This document shows, piece after piece, positions 29,006 to 38,054 of a stretch of DNA of 64,000 nucleotides. The translations under genes were made by a program, and so were the position numbers. The notes below the pieces were generated by a model. It was not told where the DNA came from and searched no databases. It saw only the letters and a program-made list of their open reading frames with translations. The stretch comes from G963677445 sp963678275 (GTDB taxonomy: Bacteria; Bacteroidota; Ignavibacteria; Ignavibacteriales; Melioribacteraceae), in contig OY782765.1 in assembly GCA_963678275.1 (NCBI GenBank), forward strand, positions 6,510,001-6,574,000, in the 5' to 3' direction. Position 1 is the stretch's first letter, and each line of letters opens with the position of its first letter.

Positions 29006-29537
29006 TACAGGCCTCCTGACATCAGAAACATAAAGTATTGAAATAAAACAACATAGATATTTTATTGCGTATATACGTATGCGACTGTTATTAGAAATTC
29101 TGTTAAAAAGAATTGCGTTTATAAGTTTTCTTTGCGTGAAATAATTTGAAATTTACCTCAGCTGGTAAAGCGAGAACCAATGGGGATTGTCATTAATCTT
29201 ACCAAATATATTTTAGAAAATATGCCCTTACTTTTTGTCTTGACACAAAAAGTAACAAAAAAGTCAAGACTGCAAAAAAATAAGCTAAAAATCAATTCAC
29301 TCCGCTAAAATGAAAGAACTCGGCACATAAAAAGACATGTGCCTCAAACAGCTTTCCTTTTTTAACGCTCCGTTCATTTGATTTTTTTAACGCTTATTTT
29401 TTTGAGGTCGCTTTAAAAGATAAAAACGATTTTGAGAGAGGATAACGAAAAATTCTTACTGTTATTATTCTGCCAACTAATGGAAGAAGATGATAAAATA
29501 GTTGCATTTCAATATACGTGATGTCAGGAGCCCTGTA
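29006..29537. mobile_element. MITE-like element R5, copy 1 (532 bp, 19-bp TIRs)
   Basis: Both ends carry a terminal inverted repeat: TACAGGCCTCCTGACATCA at the left, and the complement of the right end is TACAGGGCTCCTGACATCA (18 of 19 match). The pairing continues imperfectly for about 25 more bp. It has no open reading frame. The interior holds TTACTTTTTGT/ACAAAAAGTAA (29228-29255), the overlapping GTCTTGAC/GTCAAGAC pair (29237-29270) and a nested stem from AAAAAAATAAGC (29274) to GCTTATTTTTTT (29403) with a GGCACAT/ATGTGCC tip. A near-identical copy is at 58964-59498. Confidence 0.85.
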
Positions 29538-29701
29538 ATAATGGATTACCCATGGACATAAGGGTTTTTGTATTTAGATTTTCCCCCATTGTGGTATTTC
29601 AGGCGTTTGTCAAGATCCTCAGTATTGCCGTAATAAAAAGTATCGTTTTGAGACTTTTGAGAATGTAAGCGTAGTACATATCTCCTCCCGGTTTAAAATA
29701 A

Positions 29702-29731
29702 GAAAACCCGGAACTATGTCCGGGTTTTTAT
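29702..29731 (-). terminator. Terminator of the tRNA-Ser gene
   Basis: Perfect 10-bp stem AAAACCCGGA/TCCGGGTTTT with a 6-nt loop, ending in TTTTCT on the minus strand directly after the tRNA. Confidence 0.75.
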
Positions 29732-29734
29732 TTG

Positions 29735-29820
29735 CGGAGGGGGAGGGATTCGAACCCCCGGTGAGCATAACCCACAACGGTTTTCAAGACCGCCGCATTC
29801 AACCACTCTGCCACCCCTCC
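29735..29820 (-). tRNA. tRNA-Ser (anticodon UGA)
   Basis: 86 nt on the minus strand. Acceptor GGAGGGG pairs with TCCCTCC and is followed by discriminator G. The D arm is GCAGAGTGGTTGAATGC, the anticodon loop CTTGAAA carries TGA, the long variable arm is typical of class II tRNAs, and the T arm is GGGGGTTCGAATCCCCC. The 3' CCA is not encoded. It reads UCA-family serine codons. It stands alone, with its own terminator. Confidence 0.95.
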
Positions 29821-29907
29821 GTTAAGGAGGTCAAAAAATATAGATTCCAATTATAAGAAATAATTTTTCATTTTTCCACATTTTTTTCATCAGCAAATAA
29901 AATGGTT

Positions 29908-31173
29908 TTATATTTTCCTGAATATTTTGCGCAGAGAAGAGCGGAATCCATTAGCGATCAGGAATTCAATTCCTGCTGAAGCGTAAATTATCAAAAAAGG
30001 AATAATCGGAAAATGATAGCGTGAACCTCCGTAAAATATCATGTGGATGCCGGCAAAAAAGAGGAATATTATTATTCCAACAAAGAAAAGCCGGTTTTTC
30101 CTCCAAAGTTTCGCGGGAATAATAAAAACAGCAAAAAAGTAAAATGCCATATAGTATAACTGCGAAATAACCACAAGCGCCTTCAGCAATATTGTTTCCA
30201 CTTGATTCGGCGAACTTGTCTGCAAGGTAAACGAGAATCCTTTGCCTCCGAAACCGAGAAGATAAACAAATTTGGCCGGCCATCTTTTAACGGTAGTAAA
30301 CGGATTTTCCAAAATATAGTTGATTGCAAGTTCAGTCGCTTTGCTGTTTTTTTCCGGTTCGGTTTTGGCATCTTTTAATGCCTGTTCCAGCTTCTCATTC
30401 CAGGTATATCCCCCTTTGCAGTCTTCATTATTTCCCATCAATAAATTAATACCGCCGCTTGTTGATATAAAAACCGGTTTATCAAATACCTGGTAATTCC
30501 TGAAGGTCCATAAGGAAATAATTATAATAATGGGCAAATATATAATAGCAGTTCTTTTCACCAGTGTAATAAAATGATCCCTGAAAAGGAACACTATCAG
30601 AACCAGGGGAATCAACGCCGTATGAGGTTTTATAAGTGTGGCAAAGCCGAATAATATTCCGGAAAATATAAAATATAATATCCTTTTATCAGCGGAAAAC
30701 ATTAATAGTAAAGCAGAAAGAAAGATAAAAATGTACAACAATTCAGATAAAGCAAAATTAATATAAGCGATATGGTCAGGGAAAAAGGTCATTAACAGAA
30801 GTGCAATGCGGGATGTTTTTTCCGAACCGCCGATTTTTCGGGCCAGCAGATAAGTAATGTAAATTGAGGCTGTATATAATAATATATTACTTATTTTAAT
30901 GATCCAGAGGCTGCTGCCGAAAAGATAAAATAATAAGGCAAGATACCCGATAAAACCAACAGGATAATACGCTGTCGGATTACCATTATGGACATAGCCG
31001 TGTCCTTCGGCTAATCCGATTGCCTTTGTATAAAACCAGTGGTCGTCACTTATCATTTCGGGGGAAAATAATGCCGCCCAAATTAATCTGATAACAATAC
31101 CAATGAATAAGGTATAATAAATAAAGCGCTTGTGTTCGGTGATTTTAATAATTTTTTCAAAAAATGTTTTCAT
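29908..31173 (-). CDS. Membrane glycosyltransferase, GT39/ArnT-like
   Basis: 421 residues from the ATG at 31171-31173, which has AAGGA five bases upstream; the longer open frame to 31392 adds a region with no domain or ribosome site and was not used. About 10-12 transmembrane helices. The first periplasmic loop carries the acidic pair of GT-C enzymes (SPEMISDDHWFYTKAIGLAE), followed by PTAYYPVGFIGYLALL. It should transfer a sugar from a polyprenyl-phosphate donor onto a lipid, glycan or protein outside the membrane. No neighbour hints at the acceptor. Confidence 0.85.
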   Translation of the reverse strand: MKTFFEKIIKITEHKRFIYYTLFIGIVIRLIWAALFSPEMISDDHWFYTKAIGLAEGHGYVHNGNPTAYYPVGFIGYLALLFYLFGSSLWIIKISNILLYTASIYITYLLARKIGGSEKTSRIALLLMTFFPDHIAYINFALSELLYIFIFLSALLLMFSADKRILYFIFSGILFGFATLIKPHTALIPLVLIVFLFRDHFITLVKRTAIIYLPIIIIISLWTFRNYQVFDKPVFISTSGGINLLMGNNEDCKGGYTWNEKLEQALKDAKTEPEKNSKATELAINYILENPFTTVKRWPAKFVYLLGFGGKGFSFTLQTSSPNQVETILLKALVVISQLYYMAFYFFAVFIIPAKLWRKNRLFFVGIIIFLFFAGIHMIFYGGSRYHFPIIPFLIIYASAGIEFLIANGFRSSLRKIFRKI

Positions 31174-32064
31174 TTTTCCTTGCCGGGAAACATTGAATAA
31201 TAAATTACTGCCCAAAAAATAGCAGGCATAGGCTGATGAAAAAAATCTATCGGTAAAATATAATGATTCTGCCTGAAAATTGAAGTGTATCTGCCCTGAA
31301 TTATTTGTCTGCCGAAAAAAAGGATAATTACCTGGCATTATTTCCGGCAGAATTAGCAGATGGACGCGGAAAAAAGCACGGAACTGGCTCAAAGGGATTA
31401 AATGATTACCAGGATAATTTACCTCAATCTATAAACCGGGATATACTTCTATTATCAATTATCCATTCAGTCTACTACTCTTCACTTTTCAAAATCATGG
31501 TAAACCCGGATCAAATTATCCTCCTTTCCTCAGATTAAGTTTGTTTATGAGGCAGAAACTTAAGATAATTTGTTATCCGGAAACTTTAAAAAAGAATATT
31601 TGTTTCTTAATTGTAAAGCACTTTTAATACGGATAACCTTTACAGGGACCGGCTAAATAATAGTGACTTTTATTTTAGAAAACATTACTATAAAGCATTC
31701 TTTGAAAACCACTGAAAGATTGTTATATTTATTTGAAAATATTTAATTAAAATTCATTCTTTATCCGGGGAGTCAAAGAATTGGTATTATTTACATCCGG
31801 TTAAAAATATTTTATGAGGTAAAACAATTTTATCACCTCAAACTCTTTAAAAATTCCGGAAAAAACTTTAACTTATATCCTTTAATAAAGAATTATTAGT
31901 GTGAAAACGTTATTGCTGTTGGAAAAAGCTTTACAGTATAAAATAAATGTGAAGGTTATCGCAATAAAAAGACCTTTTGATCTTACATTGTCTTTATTTT
32001 TCCACACTGTAAAAACTTATTTCAGATACAATTCTATTAAAAAACAGAGATAAACAAGGTCCAG
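31174..32064. promoter_or_regulatory. Long divergent intergenic region upstream of nqrA
   Basis: No gene supported in about 890 bp; low G+C. Two fold-backs stand out: TGAGGTAAAA...TTTTATCACCTCA (about 31814-31840) and a distant pair TTTACAGT (31930-31937) with ACTGTAAA (32006-32013). They could belong to a leader of the nqr operon, but no known riboswitch was recognised. The immediate nqrA upstream lacks a strong Shine-Dalgarno. Confidence 0.4.
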
Positions 32065-33414
32065 ATGGGAAAAACAACAATCAAAAAAGGATTGGACCTG
32101 CCAATAAATGGTAAGCCTGAGCAGAAGGTTTACGACGGCAGGTCTGTCAGGCATGTTGCATTATTGGGTGATAATTATGTCGGTATGAAACCTACCATGG
32201 AGGTTGAGGAAGGCCAGGAGGTGAAAACCGGACAATTATTATTCACCGATAAAAAAATGCCTTCTGTCAGGTATACCTCTCCCGGGACGGGTAAAGTGAT
32301 AAGCGTTAACCGTGGCGAAAGGAGAGCATTTAAATCAATAATCATTGAACTTAACGGCAGCGAAGAGGTAACATTTAATTCTTATAAAGCTGATCAGTTA
32401 AATTCTTTGTCAAAAAAACAGGTCACTGATTTACTGCTTGAATCAGGGATGTGGACTACCATAAGGGTAAGACCTTTCAGCAAAGTTGCCGATCCTGAAA
32501 CAACTCCCGGGGCAATATTTATTACAGCAATGGACAGCAACCCATTAGCTCCCTCAATGGAAAAAATTCTTGAAGGCAAAGAGGAATTATTCCGGGACGG
32601 TTTAGCTGTACTTTCGGGACTTACCGATGGAAAGACTTATGTCTGCAAGTCGCCCGGTGAAAATATCGCGGTAAAAGAAAATGATAAAATATCGGTAGAA
32701 GAATTTGACGGGCCTCATCCGGCAGGTCTTGCCGGAACTCATATTCATTTTCTCCATCCTGTCGACAGGAGCCATTTGGTATGGTATATTAATGCGCAGG
32801 ATGTTGTTGCTATCGGGGCCCTTTTTACTACCGGAAAATTGTATCTGGAAAGAATAATTGCTTTAGCCGGAGCGCAGGTAAAAAATCCGAGACTGGTAAA
32901 AACAAGAACCGGCGCGTCACTTACAGAATTGCTCGAAGGTGAGCTTAACGAAGGTGAAAACAGAATTATTTCAGGTTCTGTTCTTTCCGGAAGGCATGCC
33001 GAAGGTTATGTTTCGTTTCTCGGTCGTTTCCATCAGCAGGTATCGGTAATTCGTGAGGACAGGGAGAAACATTTCCTCGGCTGGGTTAATCCCGCGGCAA
33101 ATATTTACTCTCTGAAAAATATTCTCTTGTCGAAATTGATTCCCAATAAAAAATTCGATTTTTCCACCGCACTTCATGGTGGTAAACGGGCAATAATTCC
33201 CAGTGGAAGCCTTGAAGCTGTTATGCCTCTCGATATCCTTCCAACTTATCTTCTGCGCGCTCTTGCCGTGAAAGACCTTGAAGAAGCAGAGAAACTTGGC
33301 GTTCTTGAGCTGGATGAAGAAGACCTTGCCTTGTGCACATTCGTGTGTCCGTCGAAAACAGAATACGGCCCGATGCTTAGAGAAAATTTAACAATAATTG
33401 AGAAGGAAGGTTAA
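32065..33414 (+). CDS. nqrA: Na+-translocating NADH:quinone reductase subunit A
   Basis: 449 residues, the normal length. Peripheral subunit of the sodium-pumping NQR complex that passes NADH electrons to quinone. Family features: an N-terminal biotinyl/RnfC-like barrel (VEEGQEVKTGQLLFTDKK, SPGTGKVISVNRGERRAF), then IRVRPFSKVADPE and the conserved AGLAGTHIHFLHPV. First gene of nqrABCDEF; nqrB follows after 3 bp. Confidence 0.95.
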   Translation: MGKTTIKKGLDLPINGKPEQKVYDGRSVRHVALLGDNYVGMKPTMEVEEGQEVKTGQLLFTDKKMPSVRYTSPGTGKVISVNRGERRAFKSIIIELNGSEEVTFNSYKADQLNSLSKKQVTDLLLESGMWTTIRVRPFSKVADPETTPGAIFITAMDSNPLAPSMEKILEGKEELFRDGLAVLSGLTDGKTYVCKSPGENIAVKENDKISVEEFDGPHPAGLAGTHIHFLHPVDRSHLVWYINAQDVVAIGALFTTGKLYLERIIALAGAQVKNPRLVKTRTGASLTELLEGELNEGENRIISGSVLSGRHAEGYVSFLGRFHQQVSVIREDREKHFLGWVNPAANIYSLKNILLSKLIPNKKFDFSTALHGGKRAIIPSGSLEAVMPLDILPTYLLRALAVKDLEEAEKLGVLELDEEDLALCTFVCPSKTEYGPMLRENLTIIEKEG

Positions 33415-33417
33415 CCG

Positions 33418-34620
33418 GTGAAATTTCTCAAAAATATTTTTGAAAAACAGGAAAAGCACTTTCAGAAAGGAGGAAAGCTGGAGAAATTCTTTCCTCTCTT
33501 TGAGGCTACTGAAACTTTTATGTTTACTCCGGGTACTGTAACCCGCGGCGCGTCGCATGTTCGTGACGCGATGGACTTGAAAAGAATGATGCTCGTTGTT
33601 GTTATCGCATTAATTCCCGCTGTATTAATGGCATTCTATAATACAGGTTTGCAGGCTAATCTTGGTTTGCAGCAATTAGGACAGCAGGGATCGGATCACT
33701 GGCAGTCGCACCTGCTCCAGTGGCTTGGCATTAACCATGACGCGACAAACTTTTTCAGCAATTTTATTTTAGGCGCGTTCTATTTTCTGCCGGTATATAT
33801 AGTTACACTTGCCGCCGGCGGTTTTTGGGAAGTGGTTTTCGCTATAGTAAGGAAACATGAAGTTGCCGAAGGATTTCTGGTAACATCATTATTATTTCCT
33901 CTTATTCTTCCTCCCAATATTCCCTACTGGCAGGTTGTAATTGGAATTTCTTTTGGTGTTGTGATAGGAAAAGAGGTTTTCGGCGGAGTGGGAATGAATG
34001 TTCTCAATCCGGCTCTGGTTGCCAGAGCGTTTCTTTTCTTCGCCTATCCTGCCGAAATTTCGGGTGATAAAGTCTGGGTGGCAGTTGATGGCTTAAGCCA
34101 GGCGACTCCTCTGGCTCAATATGCCGATACAGCAATGACAGTAAACGCGAGCTGGATGGATTCGTTTCTCGGATTTATTCCCGGCTCGATGGGTGAAACA
34201 TCAACACTGGCAATTCTTATCGGCGCGTTTATTCTGATAATCACAAAGGTTGGTTCCTGGAGAATAATGTTCAGCATCCTGATCGGAATGGTCCTGACTA
34301 CTTTGCTTCTTAATGCTGTGGGAAGTGATTCCAACCCGATGTTTGCTGTAGGTCCGGAATGGCATCTTGTAATGGGCGGTTTCGCGTTTGGCGCGGTATT
34401 TATGGCAACCGATCCTGTTTCTGCGGCTTTTACCAACCAGGGAAAATGGATTTACGGATTTTTCATCGGATTTTTTGTTGTCCTGGTCAGGGTTGTTAAT
34501 CCGGCGTTCCCCGAAGGAATGATGCTCGCGATTTTATTTATGAATGTATTTGCCCCGATCATTGACAAGATTTATATAAACAAGAATATCAAGAGGAGGC
34601 AACAAAGATATGCCAACTGA
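33418..34620 (+). CDS. nqrB: NQR subunit B, covalent-FMN membrane protein
   Basis: 400 residues, GTG start. About ten transmembrane helices. The FMN-attachment Thr lies in GSMGETSTLAILIG (about Thr261), and MNVLNPALVARAFLFFAYPA and ATDPVSAAFTN are family signatures. It forms part of the Na+ channel and the quinone site. The last 11 bp overlap nqrC. The FMN is normally attached by ApbE, which is not encoded in this window. Confidence 0.95.
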   Translation: MKFLKNIFEKQEKHFQKGGKLEKFFPLFEATETFMFTPGTVTRGASHVRDAMDLKRMMLVVVIALIPAVLMAFYNTGLQANLGLQQLGQQGSDHWQSHLLQWLGINHDATNFFSNFILGAFYFLPVYIVTLAAGGFWEVVFAIVRKHEVAEGFLVTSLLFPLILPPNIPYWQVVIGISFGVVIGKEVFGGVGMNVLNPALVARAFLFFAYPAEISGDKVWVAVDGLSQATPLAQYADTAMTVNASWMDSFLGFIPGSMGETSTLAILIGAFILIITKVGSWRIMFSILIGMVLTTLLLNAVGSDSNPMFAVGPEWHLVMGGFAFGAVFMATDPVSAAFTNQGKWIYGFFIGFFVVLVRVVNPAFPEGMMLAILFMNVFAPIIDKIYINKNIKRRQQRYAN

Positions 34621-35425
34621 TGGTGGAACTAAAAAGACAGTTCTGGTTGCCTTTGGCGTTGCGCTGGTGTGTTCGATATTTGTTTCGGCCGCTGCTGTCG
34701 GACTAAAGTCACTCCAGGATCAGAACAAAAAACTTGACAGAATATCAAATATTCTTCAGGCGGGCGATGTCGATTACGCCGATAAAAATCCTGAAGATAT
34801 TTTTAACAGCAAGATAAGTTCGGTTGTTATTGAGCTGTCTTCGGGTAAAGTTCTTACTGAAAAAGAATATACCGAAGAGATAAAACCTGAGAACTTTAAT
34901 ATTAAAGAGATCAGCAAAAATCCTGAATATACCAGGAGACTGACTGCCGATAAGGATTTGGCCGGTATAAAACTGGTTCCGGAATTTATGATTGTATACC
35001 AGGTAAAAAATGAACAGGGAAGCATAGAAAAATATATCCTCCCTATTTATGGAAAAGGATTGTGGTCGACGATGTATGGATTTCTCGCGCTGGATAAAGA
35101 TCTTCAGACTGTGAAAGGCATTACCTTTTATGAGCATGGAGAAACGCCGGGACTTGGCGGTGAAATAGATAATCCCCGCTGGAAAAAAAGCTGGAAGGGT
35201 AAAATCGCCTTTAACGACTCGGGCGAAAGAATCATCGAAGTTATCAAAGGTCTTGTAGACCCGCGAGATGAAGCTGCCGATCATAAAATTGACGGACTTT
35301 CAGGAGCGACAATTACTACCCGCGGAGTAGATTATACTATCGCTTTCTGGCTGGGTGAAAGCGGCTATGGTCCGTACCTGAATAAATTAAGAATGAAAGA
35401 GGAGGCGGCAGATGAAAAAATATAA
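34610..35425 (+). CDS. nqrC: NQR subunit C, covalent-FMN protein
   Basis: 271 residues with one N-terminal membrane anchor (TVLVAFGVALVCSIFVSAAA) and a periplasmic FMN domain. The attachment motif is DGLSGATITT with the flavinylated Thr near 234. EHGETPGLGGEIDNPRW is another family signature. It relays electrons within the complex. It overlaps nqrB and nqrD, so translation is coupled. Confidence 0.95.
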   Translation: MPTDGGTKKTVLVAFGVALVCSIFVSAAAVGLKSLQDQNKKLDRISNILQAGDVDYADKNPEDIFNSKISSVVIELSSGKVLTEKEYTEEIKPENFNIKEISKNPEYTRRLTADKDLAGIKLVPEFMIVYQVKNEQGSIEKYILPIYGKGLWSTMYGFLALDKDLQTVKGITFYEHGETPGLGGEIDNPRWKKSWKGKIAFNDSGERIIEVIKGLVDPRDEAADHKIDGLSGATITTRGVDYTIAFWLGESGYGPYLNKLRMKEEAADEKI

Positions 35426-36032
35426 AGAAGCTCTTCTCGATCCTATTTTTAATAATAACCCGATAGCTCTGCAGATTCTCGGTATCTGTTCGGCCCTCGC
35501 CGTTACCGCGCAATTAAAAACTTCTATCGTCATGTCGATGGCTGTTATTTTTGTGCTGGTATTCTCAAATCTTTTTGTAAGTGTTATCCGGAAACATATT
35601 CCGGGTAGTATCCGGATTATTGTTGAAATGACAATTATCGCTTCACTTGTTATCATCGCTGATCAGCTTATTAAAGCTTTTATCTATGATGTCAGTAAAC
35701 AGCTTTCAGTTTATGTGGGCTTGATTATCACCAACTGCATAATCATGGGACGCGCTGAGGCTTATGCCCTTCAGAACCCTCCCGGAATGAGCCTTGTTGA
35801 CGGATTGGGAAATGGCCTTGGTTATTCATTTGTTCTTCTTGTTGTCGGATTTTTCCGTGAGCTTTTCGGAGCGGGGAAATTATTGGGTTATTCAATTCTT
35901 CCGCTGACAACCGAAGGAGGATGGTATCCGGCAAATGGTATGTTCCTGCTTTCGCCGAGCGCTTTTTTCCTCATCGGAATACTGATTTGGGTAATAAGAA
36001 CCTGGAAACCTGAACAAGTGGAGGAGGAATAA
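35412..36032 (+). CDS. nqrD: NQR subunit D
   Basis: 206 residues, six predicted transmembrane helices. Homologous to RnfE. Conserved stretches include NPIALQILGICSALAVTAQL and VYVGLIITNCIIMGRAEAYA (its Cys ligates the intramembrane iron centre shared with NqrE). It overlaps nqrC by 14 bp and is followed by nqrE after 4 bp. Confidence 0.95.
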   Translation: MKKYKEALLDPIFNNNPIALQILGICSALAVTAQLKTSIVMSMAVIFVLVFSNLFVSVIRKHIPGSIRIIVEMTIIASLVIIADQLIKAFIYDVSKQLSVYVGLIITNCIIMGRAEAYALQNPPGMSLVDGLGNGLGYSFVLLVVGFFRELFGAGKLLGYSILPLTTEGGWYPANGMFLLSPSAFFLIGILIWVIRTWKPEQVEEE

Positions 36033-36036
36033 CGAT

Positions 36037-36648
36037 ATGTTAGAACATTATTTAAGTCTTTTTGTTAAATCGATTTTTGTCGAAAATATGGCCCTGGCCT
36101 TTTTCCTCGGTATGTGTACGTACCTTGCTGTTTCAAAAAGAGTTGAAACCTCTTTCGGCCTCGGTATCGCGGTTGTTGTAGTTCAGGCAATTACAATTCC
36201 TGTAAATAACCTCATCCTTAACGCGGTTTTAAAGGAAGGCGCTCTTTCATGGCTCGGACTTACCGGAGTCGATCTTACTTTCCTCGGGCTGATCACTTAT
36301 ATCGGCGTTATCGCCGCGATGGTTCAGATACTTGAGATGGCTCTCGATAAATTTGTGCCGAGCCTTTATAACGCGCTGGGTATATTTCTTCCGCTGATAA
36401 CAGTAAACTGCGCTATTCTCGGCGGTTCATTATTTATGGTGGAAAGGGATTATAATTTTGGTGAGAGTGTTGTTTACGGTTTCGGCTCGGGTATCGGCTG
36501 GGCGCTGGCTATTGTAGCTCTTGCCGGAATAAGGGAAAAAATGAAATACAGTAATGTCCCCCCGGGACTTCGCGGTCTTGGCATTACGTTTATAACGGTT
36601 GGTCTTATGGCCATCGCGTTTATGTTGTTTTCAGGTATTCAATTGTGA
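36037..36648 (+). CDS. nqrE: NQR subunit E
   Basis: 203 residues, six predicted membrane helices, homologous to RnfA. Signatures: MALAFFLGMCTYLAVSKRVE and LPLITVNCAILGGSLFMVER; the Cys in each is expected to share the iron centre with NqrD in inverted topology. Confidence 0.95.
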   Translation: MLEHYLSLFVKSIFVENMALAFFLGMCTYLAVSKRVETSFGLGIAVVVVQAITIPVNNLILNAVLKEGALSWLGLTGVDLTFLGLITYIGVIAAMVQILEMALDKFVPSLYNALGIFLPLITVNCAILGGSLFMVERDYNFGESVVYGFGSGIGWALAIVALAGIREKMKYSNVPPGLRGLGITFITVGLMAIAFMLFSGIQL

Positions 36649-36659
36649 GGATTTGCTGA

Positions 36660-37895
36660 ATGGAAGGTATAAGTCTTGTTTTACTTGGCGTAGTATTTTT
36701 CACAATCATCGTTCTTCTGCTGGTTGTTGTGATATTATTTGCCAAATCAAAACTGGTAGCAACGGGCAACGCCCATATTACAATAAATGAAAATCCCGAA
36801 AATTCCATCGATGTGCCTATCGGCGGCAAACTGTTAAATGCTCTGGCTGAAAAAGAAATTTATCTCCCTTCGGCCTGCGGCGGCGGTGGAACATGCGGAG
36901 AATGCAAATGTGTTATTACTGATGGCGGCGGAGATGTGCTGCCGACTGAAAAATCGAAACTTAACCGCAAGCAGATAAGGGAAGGTTACAGACTTTCCTG
37001 CCAGGTAGCGGTTAAAGATGATATGAAAATTGAAGTGCCTCCCGAAGTATTTGATATTAAAAAATGGGAGTGTACTGTTAAATCGAATAGAAATGTCGCT
37101 ACATTTATTAAAGAACTTGTTCTTCAGCTTCCCGAAGGGGAACATGTCGATTTCCGCGCAGGCGGTTATATCCAGATTGAAGCTCCTCCCCACGTTGTTC
37201 ATTATAAAGATTTTGAAATAGAAGATGAATATAAAGGGGACTGGGATAAATATAACATGTGGCGTTTTGTTTCAAAGGTTGATGAGCATATCGTCAGGGC
37301 TTATTCAATGGCTAATTATCCTGAGGAAAAGGGGCTGATTATGCTGAATGTGAGGATAGCGTCTCCTCCCCCCAATATGCCTGATGTGCCCCCGGGACAG
37401 ATGTCATCATTTATCTTTAATCTTAAACCTGGCGATAAAGTGACTATATCAGGGCCTTATGGTGAGTTCTTCGCTAAAGATACTGATAATGAAATGGTAT
37501 TTATCGGCGGAGGCGCCGGTATGGCTCCGATGCGCTCTCATATTTTCGACCAGCTTAAGAGAATTCACTCCAAAAGAAAGATGACTTTCTGGTATGGCGG
37601 CCGAAGCATGAGAGAAATATTCTACCAGGAAGATTTTGACGAACTTCAGGATAAAAATGAAAATTTCAAATGGCATATTGCTCTCTCAGAACCGCTGCCG
37701 GAAGATAACTGGAATGGCCTGACCGGATTTATTCACCAGGTGCTGCTTGATAATTATCTAAGCAAACATAAAGCTCCGGAGGATTGCGAATTTTATCTCT
37801 GCGGGCCTCCTATGATGAATAGCGCGGTGCTAAAAATGCTTGATGATCTCGGAGTTGAGCCGGAAAATATCATGCTTGATGATTTCGGCGGGTAA
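36660..37895 (+). CDS. nqrF: NQR subunit F, NADH dehydrogenase with 2Fe-2S and FAD
   Basis: 411 residues. A membrane helix (about 4-27), then a plant-type ferredoxin domain with ACGGGGTCGECKC and a distant LSCQ for the fourth Cys, then FAD binding (RAYSMANYP) and NADH binding (FIGGGAGMAPMRSH, with CGPPMMN near the end). It is the electron entry point of the complex. Last gene of the canonical six; the stop lies inside a small hairpin. Confidence 0.95.
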   Translation: MEGISLVLLGVVFFTIIVLLLVVVILFAKSKLVATGNAHITINENPENSIDVPIGGKLLNALAEKEIYLPSACGGGGTCGECKCVITDGGGDVLPTEKSKLNRKQIREGYRLSCQVAVKDDMKIEVPPEVFDIKKWECTVKSNRNVATFIKELVLQLPEGEHVDFRAGGYIQIEAPPHVVHYKDFEIEDEYKGDWDKYNMWRFVSKVDEHIVRAYSMANYPEEKGLIMLNVRIASPPPNMPDVPPGQMSSFIFNLKPGDKVTISGPYGEFFAKDTDNEMVFIGGGAGMAPMRSHIFDQLKRIHSKRKMTFWYGGRSMREIFYQEDFDELQDKNENFKWHIALSEPLPEDNWNGLTGFIHQVLLDNYLSKHKAPEDCEFYLCGPPMMNSAVLKMLDDLGVEPENIMLDDFGG

Positions 37896-37904
37896 CGAAG
37901 TTAC
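37892..37904 (+). terminator. Weak hairpin at the nqrF stop
   Basis: GTAAC-GAA-GTTAC overlapping the stop codon and followed by TTTGATTTT. The stem is only 5 bp, so termination may be partial and could allow readthrough toward the NqrM-like gene. Confidence 0.3.
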
Positions 37905-38054
37905 TTTGATTTTAGTTCGTAATTGTAAAATGGAATTTCCATTTGTTCTTAAACATGACTGTCAGATGAATTTTTTAGCCGGTGGTTGCTCCGCCGTGTC
38001 GGGTCGAAACCAGCGGCGGTAGCTTCGACTCCGCTCAGCTACCGGACAGGTTCA

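Noticed and set aside
29228..29270. Intrinsic terminator for the TPR kinase
   Set aside because: The fold belongs to the repeated R5 element and lies about 400 bp from the gene; the same structure occurs at 59.2 kb without a gene.
31174..31392. Longer N-terminus for the GT39-type protein
   Set aside because: The ATG at 31173 has AAGGA and begins just before the first membrane helix; the extension has no support.
34745..35284. 179-codon minus-strand frame
   Set aside because: Antisense to nqrC, which is unambiguous.
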